A stretch of DNA of 64,000 bases, from positions 124,001 to 188,000 of the forward strand of contig NZ_QLZR01000005.1 in the NCBI RefSeq assembly GCF_003289955.1, in the 5' to 3' direction. Every line of letters begins with the position of its first letter. The stretch's first letter is position 1. The translations under genes and the position numbers were made by a program. The stretch comes from Planococcus halotolerans. GTDB lineage: Bacteria; Bacillota; Bacilli; Bacillales_A; Planococcaceae. This document shows positions 8,619 through 16,691 of the stretch, piece by piece. The notes beneath the pieces are model-generated. The model worked only from the letters and a program-made list of their open reading frames with translations, had not been told where the DNA came from and did not search any database.

Positions 8619-9431
8619 TTAATCCAAAAATTTAGCCATATAGATTTCATCGTAATACTTGCCGTTAATAATCATGGAGTCCTGACGGATGCCTTCGGAT
8701 ACATAACCGGCTTTTTCAAATAGTTTTCTGCCTGGCTTGTCATTTTCAACTACAGTCAACTCAAGTCGGCTGATGTTTTTCGAAGCCGCCCATTCTTCGC
8801 CTTTTTGCAGAAGCTTAGTGGCAATGCCTTTACGGCGGGCATCAGCTTGGACACCTACGCAAATTTCGGCACGATGTGCAGCACGCTTCGCCGCGTTGCC
8901 GACGATTGTCAGAAAGCCGACGTGTTCGCCGTTCAATATTGCGATAAAGATGGTCGAATGGCCGCTTTGGCGCCACTCGATAATTTGTTTCCGTACTTTT
9001 TGGGTAGACTGTATCCGTTCGTCTTTTCCGTACAGCATAAAATCGGATTCAGCTTCAACTGTTTTCATCAAAGCGGCAAGAGACCGGGCATCACCATGTT
9101 CAGCGTTGCGGATCAGCAGGATGTCTTCATCGCCGTTGCCATTCTTGGCGTTATCCCCGTTGGAAGAATCAATTCTTTCAAATACGACATAACGATTCGT
9201 CTCCACTTCACTGACAAAATAACCAGCATCCATCCAGGCATGAAAGTGCTTGGCGGGGGCTTTGGTTTTTTTCCACCAGCTTCTATTCAAATAAGCAGCG
9301 TTTGGCAATTGCTGGCCCATAATCTGTTCGATTTCATTGAAGCTGAGTTTAATTCTCGCATTAGTGGCAGAGGAAAAGTAATTTGCTAAAGGAATGTATT
9401 TCTTTTCCAGAATTATAGTCAATATTTTCAC
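8619..9431 (-). CDS. DUF-GNAT two-domain acetyltransferase
   Basis: A 270-residue protein with two parts. Residues about 1-90 form a small domain with KLSFNEIEQIMG, AAYLNRSWWKK and HAWMDAGYFV, which resembles the short uncharacterised domain I know as DUF7662. Residues about 105-270 form a GNAT acetyltransferase with the acetyl-CoA loop VGVQADARRKGIATKLLQ and the C-terminal ENDKPGRKLFEKAGYVSEG. The acceptor is unknown. The start is uncertain: GTG 9431 is very close to AAGGGAAG, and TTG 9422 is an in-frame alternative. A TATAAT (minus strand) about 40 bp upstream may be the -10 box. The 3' UTR contains repeat copy A. Confidence 0.82.
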   Translation of the reverse strand: MKILTIILEKKYIPLANYFSSATNARIKLSFNEIEQIMGQQLPNAAYLNRSWWKKTKAPAKHFHAWMDAGYFVSEVETNRYVVFERIDSSNGDNAKNGNGDEDILLIRNAEHGDARSLAALMKTVEAESDFMLYGKDERIQSTQKVRKQIIEWRQSGHSTIFIAILNGEHVGFLTIVGNAAKRAAHRAEICVGVQADARRKGIATKLLQKGEEWAASKNISRLELTVVENDKPGRKLFEKAGYVSEGIRQDSMIINGKYYDEIYMAKFLD

Positions 9432-9806
9432 TTCCCTTCACGAATTTATGGATTAATTGTATTAATTATACCATTAGTACTATTAGTAAGTATATTGATT
9501 TGTCCCTTAATACTAAAAAAACTCTATTCAGAATATATTAATTTCAAATATAGAGATATTTTACTTTAAAAATCCATTTATACTATTAAAATTAACAATT
9601 AAAAGTAATTAAGTAATAAAAAAGGCGTAGACATATAATACTATAAAATTTGAATTTGCACTATGTTTTTTCAAATTGTTTTTTCTGGTTTCCCAAAGGG
9701 GATTAAAACTTGAATGATTTCCTTTTACTTCAGCGCAGAAAGTTCAGCTGTACGGACAGTTATGGTAGAATTACACAGAAACCAACATTGATCAGGAGGC
9801 ATAAAA
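9432..9806. other. AT-rich intergenic region between divergent genes
   Basis: This 375-bp stretch has no credible gene. It holds the leader of the DUF-GNAT gene at its left end and, at 9757-9762, a TG-extended -10 box TAGAAT for ppaC; the matching -35 is weak. The central part is unusually AT-rich, with runs of A and T. I see no repeat from the three families here. Confidence 0.6.
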
Positions 9807-10733
9807 ATGTCAAAAGTTTTTGTATTAGGCCATAAAAATCCGGACACGGATTCAATTTGTTCAGCTCTTTCCTATGCATATCTCAAGAAAGAAACTGGAA
9901 TGGAAGCAGAAGCCATCCGCCTTGGCGAGATGAATAACGAAACAATTTTCGCCCTGAAAGAGTTCGGCTTTGAGGCACCACGTCTTGTGAAGCGCGTTTC
10001 AGAAGAAGCTTCCCAGGTAATTCTCGTCGACCATAACGAGCGCCAGCAAAGTGCTGATGACATCGACGAGGTACAGGTAATTGAAGTAATCGACCATCAC
10101 CGGATCGCAAATTTCGAAACAACAGATCCGTTGTTCTTCCGCGCTGAGCCTGTTGGCTGCACCACAACGATCCTGTTGAAACTTTATAAGGAAAACGGCG
10201 TAGAAATACCTGCCAATATCGCAGGGTTGATGCTGTCAGCCATTATTTCCGATTCACTGTTATTCAAATCGCCTACATGCACAGAACAAGATATCCGTGC
10301 TGCACGTGAACTGGCTGAAATCGCCGGTGTTGATGTCGATGCATATGGTTTGGCCATGCTGAAAGCAGGGGCGGATCTAAGCAATAAAACCCTTGAAGAC
10401 TTGATTTCCCTCGATTCGAAGGAATTTGAAGCAGGGGATCACCGTTTTGAAGTCGCTCAGGTAAATGCGATTGATGTATCTGAAGTTCTGGATCGCCAGG
10501 AGGACCTTGAAGTGCTGATGAATCAGCAAGTCACCAACAAAGGACTCGACCTTTTTGTGTTCGTCGTGACGGATATTCTGAACAATAATTCAGAAGCGAT
10601 TGTTCTTGGGAGAAGATCCAATATTATAGAAGGTGCGTTTAAATCGAGCGTAGTTGATAACCGTGTACTTCTTCCGGGTATCGTTTCACGCAAAAAACAA
10701 ATCGTACCGGTCATTACTGAAGCATTAAGCTGA
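9807..10733 (+). CDS. ppaC: Manganese-dependent (family II) inorganic pyrophosphatase
   Basis: Hydrolyses pyrophosphate to phosphate, pulling biosynthetic reactions forward in the cytosol. The 308-residue length is standard for family II. The DHH-superfamily motifs are clear: [13 protein letters not shown] near the N terminus (His, Asp and Asp metal ligands), VILVDHNE, the signature VIDHHRIAN, and the C-terminal substrate-binding [11 protein letters not shown] and [17 protein letters not shown] 9807 follows AGGAGG. It is monocistronic, with a terminator directly after the stop. Confidence 0.96.
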   Translation: MSKVFVLGHKNPDTDSICSALSYAYLKKETGMEAEAIRLGEMNNETIFALKEFGFEAPRLVKRVSEEASQVILVDHNERQQSADDIDEVQVIEVIDHHRIANFETTDPLFFRAEPVGCTTTILLKLYKENGVEIPANIAGLMLSAIISDSLLFKSPTCTEQDIRAARELAEIAGVDVDAYGLAMLKAGADLSNKTLEDLISLDSKEFEAGDHRFEVAQVNAIDVSEVLDRQEDLEVLMNQQVTNKGLDLFVFVVTDILNNNSEAIVLGRRSNIIEGAFKSSVVDNRVLLPGIVSRKKQIVPVITEALS

Positions 10734-10759
10734 TTCCCTGCGGGGAGTCAGTTTTTTTA
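10730..10759 (+). terminator. Terminator of ppaC
   Basis: CTGATTCCC, loop TGCG, GGGAGTCAG, then seven T residues. The stem begins inside the ppaC stop codon region. Confidence 0.9.
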
Positions 10760-10817
10760 TTGGGGTAAGAAATTGTAACTTTTTGTCTATGAAGGTTTTT
10801 GGGGGGAGGGTGTTTCT

Positions 10818-11298
10818 TGGCCAGACTCCGGCGGCCCAGATTCTCGGGTCATAAGCCACTTTGGCTATGCCGCAAAGACCGCCGCTTCGCCAAATCGTCT
10901 TATGTCTTTCGAATCTTAACGGACGCCTCCGCTTTTCTAGTGTCTAGACTCCAACGGCCAACTCCTCGGACTTAAGCTGCCCTTCCTGTGCGGCAAAAAA
11001 CGCCGCTTCGGAAGTTCATCAAAAACCAAATGCTCCTGTCTCTGCATCGTTGTCGCTAGCTTCGAGACATGAAGGTACGTTGCAGCGCTTTGCGCTTCGT
11101 CGCAAAGAGATATCCCAAATTACATTTGGTCTATCTCTTGCCTGTCGGAGCTGAACGGCCGTTTCCGCTTTTCTAGTGTCCAGACTCCGGCGGCCCAGCT
11201 CTTCGGGTCATAAGCCAGACCAACTGCGTGGCGGAGCGCCACTACGCTGGTCCGTCTTATGCCTGTCAGAGCTTAACAGGCGCCGTCGCTTTTCTATT
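10818..11298 (-). repeat. Three tandem family-1 repeats (copies B, C, D)
   Basis: Three head-to-tail copies occupy most of the roughly 600-bp gap between the ppaC terminator and frnE: B 10818-10939, C 10940-11175, D 11176-11298. Each junction reads CTTTTCTAGTGTC or similar. C is a long form of about 236 bp with an extra central segment; B and D are short forms. In D the apex is GTGGCG-gag-CGCCAC inside GACCA/TGGTC. Unlike the single copies, no gene stop lies at the expected end, because the next gene (frnE) runs away from the array. No coding region is credible here. Confidence 0.9.
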
Positions 11299-11362
11299 CC
11301 ATAAGCAGAATGATTGAGCACTGCATTTAAGCTTGATATAGTAAAGGGCGAGGTGAACAATG

Positions 11363-12076
11363 ATGTTGAAAATCGAAATTTGGTCGGATTATGTGTGCCC
11401 GTTTTGTTACATAGGCAAACGCACACTTGAACAGGCACTTTTAAAAACAGGCTTTAATAATCAGGCCGAAGTCACTTTCAAGGCATACCAACTGGATCCG
11501 GCAACTCCTGTGGATTCCAATATTTCAGTATATGAAAGTTTGGCTGCGAAGTTCGGCCAATCTATAGAAGAGGCAAAAGAAATGACGAAGGATGTAGCGT
11601 CCCATGCAGAACAGGTCGGGCTCCACTACGACTTTGACAATATGGTTCAGGCGAACACACTGGCTGCGCATCGCCTGGCAAAATGGGCAGAAACCAAAGG
11701 CCGGGAAGCGGTTCTAACCGAACAGCTGCTGAACGCATATTTCCTGGAAGCCGAGCATATCGGCAAGCACGATGTGTTATTGGATCACGCAGAAAAAGTG
11801 GGGCTGCCGCGCAATGAAGCGAAAATCGTTCTGGATTCTGATGACTACTTGTCTGAAGTGGAGCAGGACATTGCGGAAGCGGGGCAATTGGGTGTTCAAG
11901 GAGTTCCCTTTTTCGTCATCAACCGGAAATACGCCATTTCGGGTGCTCAACCTTTGGATGCTTTCGTCGATTCCATCAAACAAATTGCAGACGAAGAAGG
12001 TTTGCGTCCAGCTTTGAAACCGTTGGGAAGTAAAGAAACAAGCTATTGCACTGGAGATTCCTGTTCATCTGAATGA
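11363..12076 (+). CDS. FrnE-type DsbA-family dithiol oxidoreductase
   Basis: A thioredoxin-fold protein of the DsbA/FrnE family, about 237 residues, with no signal peptide, so probably cytosolic. The active site is CPFC near residue 12 (IWSDYVCPFCYIGKR). The GVQGVPFFVINRKYAISGAQ segment holds the cis-Pro loop and family signature. The C terminus ends CTGDSC, a C-x4-C pair like the second redox motif described for Deinococcus FrnE. ATG codons occur at 11360 and 11363; GAGGTGA is better spaced for 11363. The predicted role is disulfide isomerisation or oxidative-stress protection; no partner is encoded nearby. Confidence 0.9.
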   Translation: MLKIEIWSDYVCPFCYIGKRTLEQALLKTGFNNQAEVTFKAYQLDPATPVDSNISVYESLAAKFGQSIEEAKEMTKDVASHAEQVGLHYDFDNMVQANTLAAHRLAKWAETKGREAVLTEQLLNAYFLEAEHIGKHDVLLDHAEKVGLPRNEAKIVLDSDDYLSEVEQDIAEAGQLGVQGVPFFVINRKYAISGAQPLDAFVDSIKQIADEEGLRPALKPLGSKETSYCTGDSCSSE

Positions 12077-12094
12077 GACTCTCGAGCAACTTAA

Positions 12095-12123
12095 TTGACT
12101 GGATTCCATTAATTAATTAGAAT
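12095..12123 (+). promoter_or_regulatory. Sigma-A promoter of azoR
   Basis: TTGACT at 12095-12100, 17-bp spacer, TAGAAT at 12118-12123. The predicted start of transcription (about 12130) coincides with the MhqR-like operator. Confidence 0.75.
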
Positions 12124-12128
12124 TAAGA

Positions 12129-12146
12129 AGTCTTTAATTTGAGATA
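12129..12146 (+). promoter_or_regulatory. Degenerate MhqR-like operator at azoR
   Basis: TCTTTAATTTGAGATA (12131-12146) matches 13 of 16 positions of the perfect palindrome at 28859-28876 and sits in the same place, just downstream of the -10 box. This suggests that a quinone-sensing MarR-type repressor controls azoR. The repressor gene is not in the window. Confidence 0.6.
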
Positions 12147-12180
12147 AAAATTATTTAGAAATAAAGGAGTTTTGTTTTTC

Positions 12181-12810
12181 ATGAACGTTTTAGTAGTAAA
12201 AGCCAATAACCGTCCCGCATCAGAGGGCGTTTCAAGTAGAATGTACGATGTATTTATGGATAATATAGGTTCTGACGTGAACGTGAAAACGTTCGACGTG
12301 TTCAAAGAAGATATGCCGTATTTCGGGCAGGATTTCTTCGATGCTATGCAGAAATCTGCACAAGCTGAAGAATTGAATGATATCGAGCAGCGCATTTTGA
12401 CAGCTGCGAACAAAGCGATGGACGCTTTCCTTGATGCTGATATTGTGGTATTCGCATTCCCGTTATGGAATAAAACAATTCCAGCGCCATTGCAAACTTT
12501 CATCGATTATATCTACCGTGCTGGTGTGACATTTAAGTATACGGAAGAAGGTCCACAAGGCCTTGTACCGGAAAAGAAAGTCATCATCTTGAATGCCCGC
12601 GGCGGAGTATACTCAACTCCTGAGATGGCGCCGAGTGAAATGAGCGTTAACTACGTGCGCATGATCATGAACTTCTTCGGCATCGAAGATATTGAAGAAG
12701 TGATTATCGAAGGCCACAATATGTATCCTGACAAAGCGCAGGAAATCGTTGAAGACGGCATGAAACACGTCGAAGAAATGGCTCAGTCACTTGAAAAAGT
12801 GAGAGTCTAA
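12181..12810 (+). CDS. azoR: FMN-dependent NADH:quinone/azo reductase
   Basis: A flavodoxin-like fold reductase of the AzoR family, 209 residues. It reduces quinones and azo compounds with NADH by two-electron transfer, avoiding semiquinone radicals. The family signatures are ADIVVFAFPLWNKTIPAPLQ, the FMN-phosphate and ring contacts around YIYRAGVTFKY, and NARGGVYS. ATG 12181 is preferred; AAAGGAG ends 11 bp upstream, and a TTG at 12172 would be too close. A degenerate MhqR-like site at its promoter fits induction by quinones or diamide-like electrophiles, as known for Bacillus azoreductases. A terminator follows. Confidence 0.93.
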   Translation: MNVLVVKANNRPASEGVSSRMYDVFMDNIGSDVNVKTFDVFKEDMPYFGQDFFDAMQKSAQAEELNDIEQRILTAANKAMDAFLDADIVVFAFPLWNKTIPAPLQTFIDYIYRAGVTFKYTEEGPQGLVPEKKVIILNARGGVYSTPEMAPSEMSVNYVRMIMNFFGIEDIEEVIIEGHNMYPDKAQEIVEDGMKHVEEMAQSLEKVRV

Positions 12811-12823
12811 TAGAATGAAACCC

Positions 12824-12858
12824 AACCCGGAAGCGCAAATGCGTTTCCGGGTTTTTCT
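12824..12858 (+). terminator. Terminator of azoR
   Basis: AACCCGGAAGCGC pairs with GCGTTTCCGGGTT around AAAT, followed by TTTTC. Confidence 0.88.
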
Positions 12859-12927
12859 TTGCGCTTAATTTTCAGACGGAAGGGTACATAGGAAGTAAAT
12901 GAAATAATTAGGAGGTATCATGCGGCG

Positions 12928-14469
12928 ATGAAGAATGAAAACACAAACATTCCAGAATCGAAAGAATCCTATTGGCGCGAATTTAAAGACATACCGAATT
13001 ATCCGCAGCTGCAAAAGAACGAGTCAACGGAAGTTGGGGTTGTTGGAGGTGGCATAGCCGGTATCATCAGTGCTTATTTATTGGCGAAAGCAGGGAAAAA
13101 AGTGACCTTGATCGATGCCGGGAAACTGATTGACGGCGTAACTGGCTACACTACGGCAAAAATCTCGGCACAGCATGGGCTGTTTTATTTCCCGTTGATC
13201 AAGATGTCCGGAGAGGTGGACGCGAAGAGGTATTACGATGCTAATATGGAAGGCTTGGAATTTATCAAAAACACAGCCGAAGAGCTCGGTATCGACTGTG
13301 ATTTCGAACATCAGGATGCTTTTGTCTACGCCAATACGGCAATTGGGGCAAAACTGATCGAACAGGAAGCGGAGGCGTACCAGCAGCTCGGCATTCCAGG
13401 AGGTTTGGCGAAGGATGAAGTGGAATTGCCGTTTGCCGTGAAAGAAGCGATCGTAATGCGCAACCAGGCGCAATTCCATCCGGTGAAATTCCTGGCAGGG
13501 CTTGTAAAGGAATTTGAAAAACTTGGGGGCACAATCTATGAGCAAACACGCGCCCAGAAAATTCTCAGCAAAAAGAATCCAGTGATTCAAACTGAAAACA
13601 TGTCCCATTTGTCCTGTGAAAAAGTGATAGTAGCCACACATTATCCCTTTAATGACGCAGACGGCATGTATTTCGCAAGAATGTCGATTTCACGTTCCTA
13701 TATAGTGGCTGCCAAAGTGAAAGGTGAAATCCCAAAACATATGTATATCAGTACGGATATGCCGATGCGTTCTTTACGTTACGCGACAAATGACAACGGC
13801 GATCCTCTTTTGCTCATTGGCGGGGAAAGTCACGGTGTCGGCAAGCACAAAAGTGAAACAATTGAGAATTACGAAAAGCTGGCGGAATGGGGAGACGAAC
13901 ATTTTGGTGTGGAAGACATCCCGTACCGCTGGTCAGCTCAGGACCAGTCGACACTCGATAAAATTCCGTACATCGGCACAAGCACTGTCGGCTACGAGAA
14001 TATCCTGGTTGCAACAGGTTTCCGGAAATGGGGGATGGCACATGGAGCCCTCGCGGGAATGCTTTTGAGTGACCAGGTTCTTGGCAATGAAAACCGCTAC
14101 GCGTCTCTTTACGATCCAACCCGTACGAAGATGACGGCGGTCGACATGGCAAGTTTCGTGAAAGATAATGCATCCGTGGCCAAGGAATTGGTCAAAGGCA
14201 AATTGAAAAAACCGATGAAAACTCCAGATTCACTGGAAAAAGGAGAAGGTGCAAGCGTTAATACGGCTAAAGGGGCGGGCGGCGGCTACCGCGATGAATA
14301 CGGTCAGCTTCACCTGGTCGATACCACCTGTACGCATATGGGCTGTGAAACGAAATGGAACGATGCGGAACGTTCATGGGACTGCCCGTGCCACGGTTCG
14401 CGCTTCTCTTATACCGGCGAGGTGCTGGAAGGCCCGGCCGTCAAACCGCTGAAGCGGATTGAAGAGTAA
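12928..14469 (+). CDS. FAD-dependent oxidoreductase with C-terminal Rieske domain
   Basis: A 513-residue protein, probably cytosolic, resembling Bacillus YhfW. Residues about 35-400 are a DAO-type FAD domain with the dinucleotide fold VGVVGGGIAGIISAYLLAKAG and a second FAD-binding stretch GYENILVATGFRKWGMAHG. Residues about 420-513 form a Rieske [2Fe-2S] domain with both ligand boxes, CTHMGC and CPCHGSRFSYTG. Such fusions pass electrons between flavin and iron-sulfur cluster; the substrate is unknown. ATG 12928 lies 11 bp after AGGAGGT; the closer ATG at 12919 opens only a two-codon frame. It is flanked by terminators and so is monocistronic. Confidence 0.9.
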   Translation: MKNENTNIPESKESYWREFKDIPNYPQLQKNESTEVGVVGGGIAGIISAYLLAKAGKKVTLIDAGKLIDGVTGYTTAKISAQHGLFYFPLIKMSGEVDAKRYYDANMEGLEFIKNTAEELGIDCDFEHQDAFVYANTAIGAKLIEQEAEAYQQLGIPGGLAKDEVELPFAVKEAIVMRNQAQFHPVKFLAGLVKEFEKLGGTIYEQTRAQKILSKKNPVIQTENMSHLSCEKVIVATHYPFNDADGMYFARMSISRSYIVAAKVKGEIPKHMYISTDMPMRSLRYATNDNGDPLLLIGGESHGVGKHKSETIENYEKLAEWGDEHFGVEDIPYRWSAQDQSTLDKIPYIGTSTVGYENILVATGFRKWGMAHGALAGMLLSDQVLGNENRYASLYDPTRTKMTAVDMASFVKDNASVAKELVKGKLKKPMKTPDSLEKGEGASVNTAKGAGGGYRDEYGQLHLVDTTCTHMGCETKWNDAERSWDCPCHGSRFSYTGEVLEGPAVKPLKRIEE

Positions 14470-14476
14470 TTATATA

Positions 14477-14510
14477 AAAGAACTGCAGAGTTTTCTGCAG
14501 TTCTTTTTCA
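14477..14510 (+). terminator. Terminator after the Rieske flavoprotein gene
   Basis: AAAGAACTGCAG (14477-14488) pairs with CTGCAGTTCTTT (14495-14506) around AGTTTT, with T-rich flank. Confidence 0.88.
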
Positions 14511-14750
14511 GCTCTAATGGAACTGATAACTTCTGAAATTATTTCGCTTTAGAAAAGAACTTTATTTGAAAAGCAACGCAGCAATGCAACGTACTCTCAT
14601 GTTTCAAAGATAGTGAAGTGATACAGATATAGGAACACATTTTTGTTCTTCTCCATTCTGAAGCTACGTTCTTCTATTGAATAGAATTGAAGTAGCTACT
14701 TACTAAATTTATATGTCTTAAAGTTACTCTTTATAGAAAACAAACTGAGA
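14511..14750. other. Intergenic stretch, no gene seen
   Basis: No open frame with a ribosome site is credible. A segment near 14571-14620, read on the minus strand, resembles the ACATGA...TACGTTGCA...GC piece inside family-1 copy C, so it may be a decayed repeat fragment. A 15-bp perfect palindrome TTCTATTGAATAGAA lies at 14672-14686; its role is unknown. Confidence 0.5.
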
Positions 14751-14878
14751 TATGGAGCAAAACAGCGCAGACTCCCAGGTGAGCAAGCGAAGTGCTGAGA
14801 TCCACTCGGGCGAAGAGAAACGAGCACGAGTTAGCTCAGCACGAGCCACCAGGAAAGCGAAGCTGTTTTGCGGAATAT
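14750..14878 (-). repeat. Family-2 hairpin repeat, copy 1
   Basis: A 129-bp element bounded by inverted ends: GATATGGAGCAAAACAGC at the left and GCTGTTTTGCGGAATATC at the right, with inner CTCCCAGG/CCACCAGG. The centre contains CTGAGATCCACTCGG and GAGTTAGCTCAGCA. A second, longer copy in the opposite orientation is at 28384-28546. There is no coding frame and no flanking duplication that I can see. Confidence 0.85.
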
Positions 14879-14901
14879 CGGTTTAATTTTACTTTCCCAA
14901 T

Positions 14902-14938
14902 AAAAAAGGAGCCGCAGATTCACTGCAGCTCCTTTTTA
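14902..14938. terminator. Terminator of yceI (minus strand)
   Basis: AAAAAGGAGCCGCAG pairs with CTGCAGCTCCTTTTT (loop ATTCA). T-runs exist on both strands, so it can act in both directions; yceI is the likely user. Confidence 0.88.
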
Positions 14939-14949
14939 TAAATATAAAA

Positions 14950-15474
14950 TTAAGCTGGGTTAGCTTGTAATTCCAACGTAATTTTGATGTCTTCGCCGAC
15001 AAGTACGCCGCCTGTTTCAAGCGTCTGGTTCCAAGTAAGGCCGAAATCTTTGCGGTTTACTTTGCCTTCGCCGCTGAACGCTACAACTTCTACGCCCCAT
15101 GGGTTAACGCCTTTGCCGCCATATTCCACTTCGAAAGTAGCTGGGCGAGTAACACCTTTCATCGTCAAGTCGCCAGTCAATTCATATTCCTCATCGTTCT
15201 TTTTAACGATTTCGTTTGCATTGAATGTGATATGCGGATGTTGCTCAGCATCGAAGAAATCTGCTGAACGCAAGTGGTTATCGCGGTCTTCGTTGTTTGT
15301 ATTGATGCTTGCCACGTCTACTTTGAAATCGATCAAGGCACCTTGAAGATCCGTTTCGTCAGCTTCTACTGTCGCATCATATGAAGCGAAAGAGCCTTTT
15401 ACTTTTGATACCATCATGTGTTTTACAGAAAATCCGATTTCTGAATGTGCTGCGTCTACTGTCCATTTTTTCAT
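14950..15474 (-). CDS. YceI-family lipocalin-like protein
   Basis: A YceI family beta-barrel protein of 174 residues with no signal peptide. The fold's binding pocket holds isoprenoid-type lipids in characterised relatives, but the cellular role is unclear. Family features are WTVDAAHSEIGFSVKHMM at the N terminus, RDNHLRSADFFDAEQHP, LTGDLTMKGVTRP and RKDFGLTWNQTLETGG near the C terminus. ATG 15474 follows a GGAGG on the minus strand. A perfect-spacing sigma-A promoter and an upstream MhqR-like palindrome suggest electrophile or quinone induction together with azoR and mhqO. Confidence 0.92.
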   Translation of the reverse strand: MKKWTVDAAHSEIGFSVKHMMVSKVKGSFASYDATVEADETDLQGALIDFKVDVASINTNNEDRDNHLRSADFFDAEQHPHITFNANEIVKKNDEEYELTGDLTMKGVTRPATFEVEYGGKGVNPWGVEVVAFSGEGKVNRKDFGLTWNQTLETGGVLVGEDIKITLELQANPA

Positions 15475-15509
15475 AGGTGAATTCCTCCAATATTTTTATA
15501 TCTATCCAA

Positions 15510-15538
15510 ACTATAGAGCAATAAAACTATGATGTCAA
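15510..15538 (-). promoter_or_regulatory. Sigma-A promoter of yceI
   Basis: On the minus strand TTGACA (15538-15533), a 17-bp spacer and TATAGT (15515-15510). Confidence 0.85.
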
Positions 15539-15554
15539 TATAATTTAATTAATT

Positions 15555-15572
15555 ATTCTCGAATTCGAGATA
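15555..15572 (-). promoter_or_regulatory. MhqR-like operator upstream of yceI
   Basis: The palindrome core TCTCGAATTCGAGA (15557-15570) matches 16 of 18 positions of the perfect site at mhqO (28859-28876). It lies about 17 bp upstream of the yceI -35 box rather than over the start site, which differs from the other two sites. Confidence 0.7.
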
Positions 15573-15678
15573 AATATTTCATTGGACTTTTGAACGTAAC
15601 TTATCATAAAAGCTTGTCAAATGGGTAATAAAATCGGATACTATTAGAAGTTAAACGTTTAGAAGGGATTTGCTTGGA

Positions 15679-16596
15679 ATGACGAAAGAAAGATGGTTAT
15701 CAGACCTTCGCCGATTTGTGGCGGACAGCCACGTGAAAATCGACGAGCCGCTACATCTCCATACATTGACAAGAATGGGCGGACCGGCTGATATTTTTGT
15801 ATCACCGACAACTGAAGATGAAACTGCTTATACAGTGAAATATGCTTATGAAAATAATATTCCTCTATTATTATTGGGGAATGGCTCCAATATGGTCGTA
15901 CGCGATGGAGGCGTAAGAGGCATTGTGTTAAACCTGAAAAGCCTCAACGAAATCCGTATCGATGGGCTGAATGTATATGCCCAGGGCGGCGCCAATATCA
16001 AGGAAGTTTCAAAAGTCGCTGCTTCCAATACATTGACAGGCTTCGAATTTGCCTGTGGAATTCCCGGCTCTGTCGGCGGTGCGATGGCGATGAATGCAGG
16101 TGCATATGGCGGCGAGATAAAAGATATCATCGTACAGGCGACTGTGTTGACCAGTACTGGCGAAAAACTGGTCCTGTCCAAAGAAGAACTGGAATTGGAT
16201 TATCGCAAGAGTGTTATCACGAAAAAAGGTTATTACGTTCTTTCAGCTGAGTTTGGGCTTGAAAAAGGCGATCAGAATGTCATCGATGCAAAAATGACAG
16301 ATCTGACTTATCAGCGTGAATCCAAACAGCCGCTTGAGTTTCCTTCTGCAGGCAGTGTGTTCAAGCGTCCGCCGGGCAATTTTGCCGGCAAGTTGATCCA
16401 GGAGAGCGGATTGCAGGGCAAAGGATTCGGCGGGGCAGAAGTTTCGACCAAACATGCAGGGTTTATTGTCAATAAAAACAATGCGACTGCCAACGATTAT
16501 ATCCAGACGATTGAAATGGTGAAGTCGGCAGTTCGTGAAAAATTCGGCATCGATTTGGAACTTGAAGTGAAAATCGTCGGCGACGATACAGTGTAA
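15679..16596 (+). CDS. murB: UDP-N-acetylenolpyruvoylglucosamine reductase
   Basis: Reduces UDP-GlcNAc-enolpyruvate to UDP-MurNAc with NADPH in peptidoglycan precursor synthesis. The 305-residue protein is a short, type II MurB. FAD-binding motifs are LLGNGSNMVVRDGGVRG and CGIPGSVGGAMAMNAGAYGG; the proton-donor Ser lies in FPSAGSVFKRP and the catalytic Glu near the C terminus in LELEVKIVG. ATG 15679 is preferred, 11 bp behind AAGGG; TTG 15670 would leave only 2 bp. It is monocistronic, with its own terminator. Confidence 0.95.
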   Translation: MTKERWLSDLRRFVADSHVKIDEPLHLHTLTRMGGPADIFVSPTTEDETAYTVKYAYENNIPLLLLGNGSNMVVRDGGVRGIVLNLKSLNEIRIDGLNVYAQGGANIKEVSKVAASNTLTGFEFACGIPGSVGGAMAMNAGAYGGEIKDIIVQATVLTSTGEKLVLSKEELELDYRKSVITKKGYYVLSAEFGLEKGDQNVIDAKMTDLTYQRESKQPLEFPSAGSVFKRPPGNFAGKLIQESGLQGKGFGGAEVSTKHAGFIVNKNNATANDYIQTIEMVKSAVREKFGIDLELEVKIVGDDTV

Positions 16597-16603
16597 ACGA
16601 ATG

Positions 16604-16638
16604 GCGGGAGCCCCTTTCTCAGGGGCTCCCGTTTTTTT
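16604..16638 (+). terminator. Terminator of murB
   Basis: CGGGAGCCCCT (16605-16615) pairs with AGGGGCTCCCG (16621-16631), followed by seven T residues. Confidence 0.92.
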
Positions 16639-16691
16639 AATGGACCAAAATCATGCTATAATTGAATAGTAAAAAATCGTGGGAGCTGATG

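Noticed and set aside
10818-11298. CRISPR array
   Set aside because: The repeats are 120-240 bp, palindromic and head to tail, with no short spacers and no cas gene nearby.
11208-11438. 76-codon minus-strand frame over repeat copy D and the start of frnE
   Set aside because: It runs through the palindromic repeat and antisense to frnE; no family resemblance.
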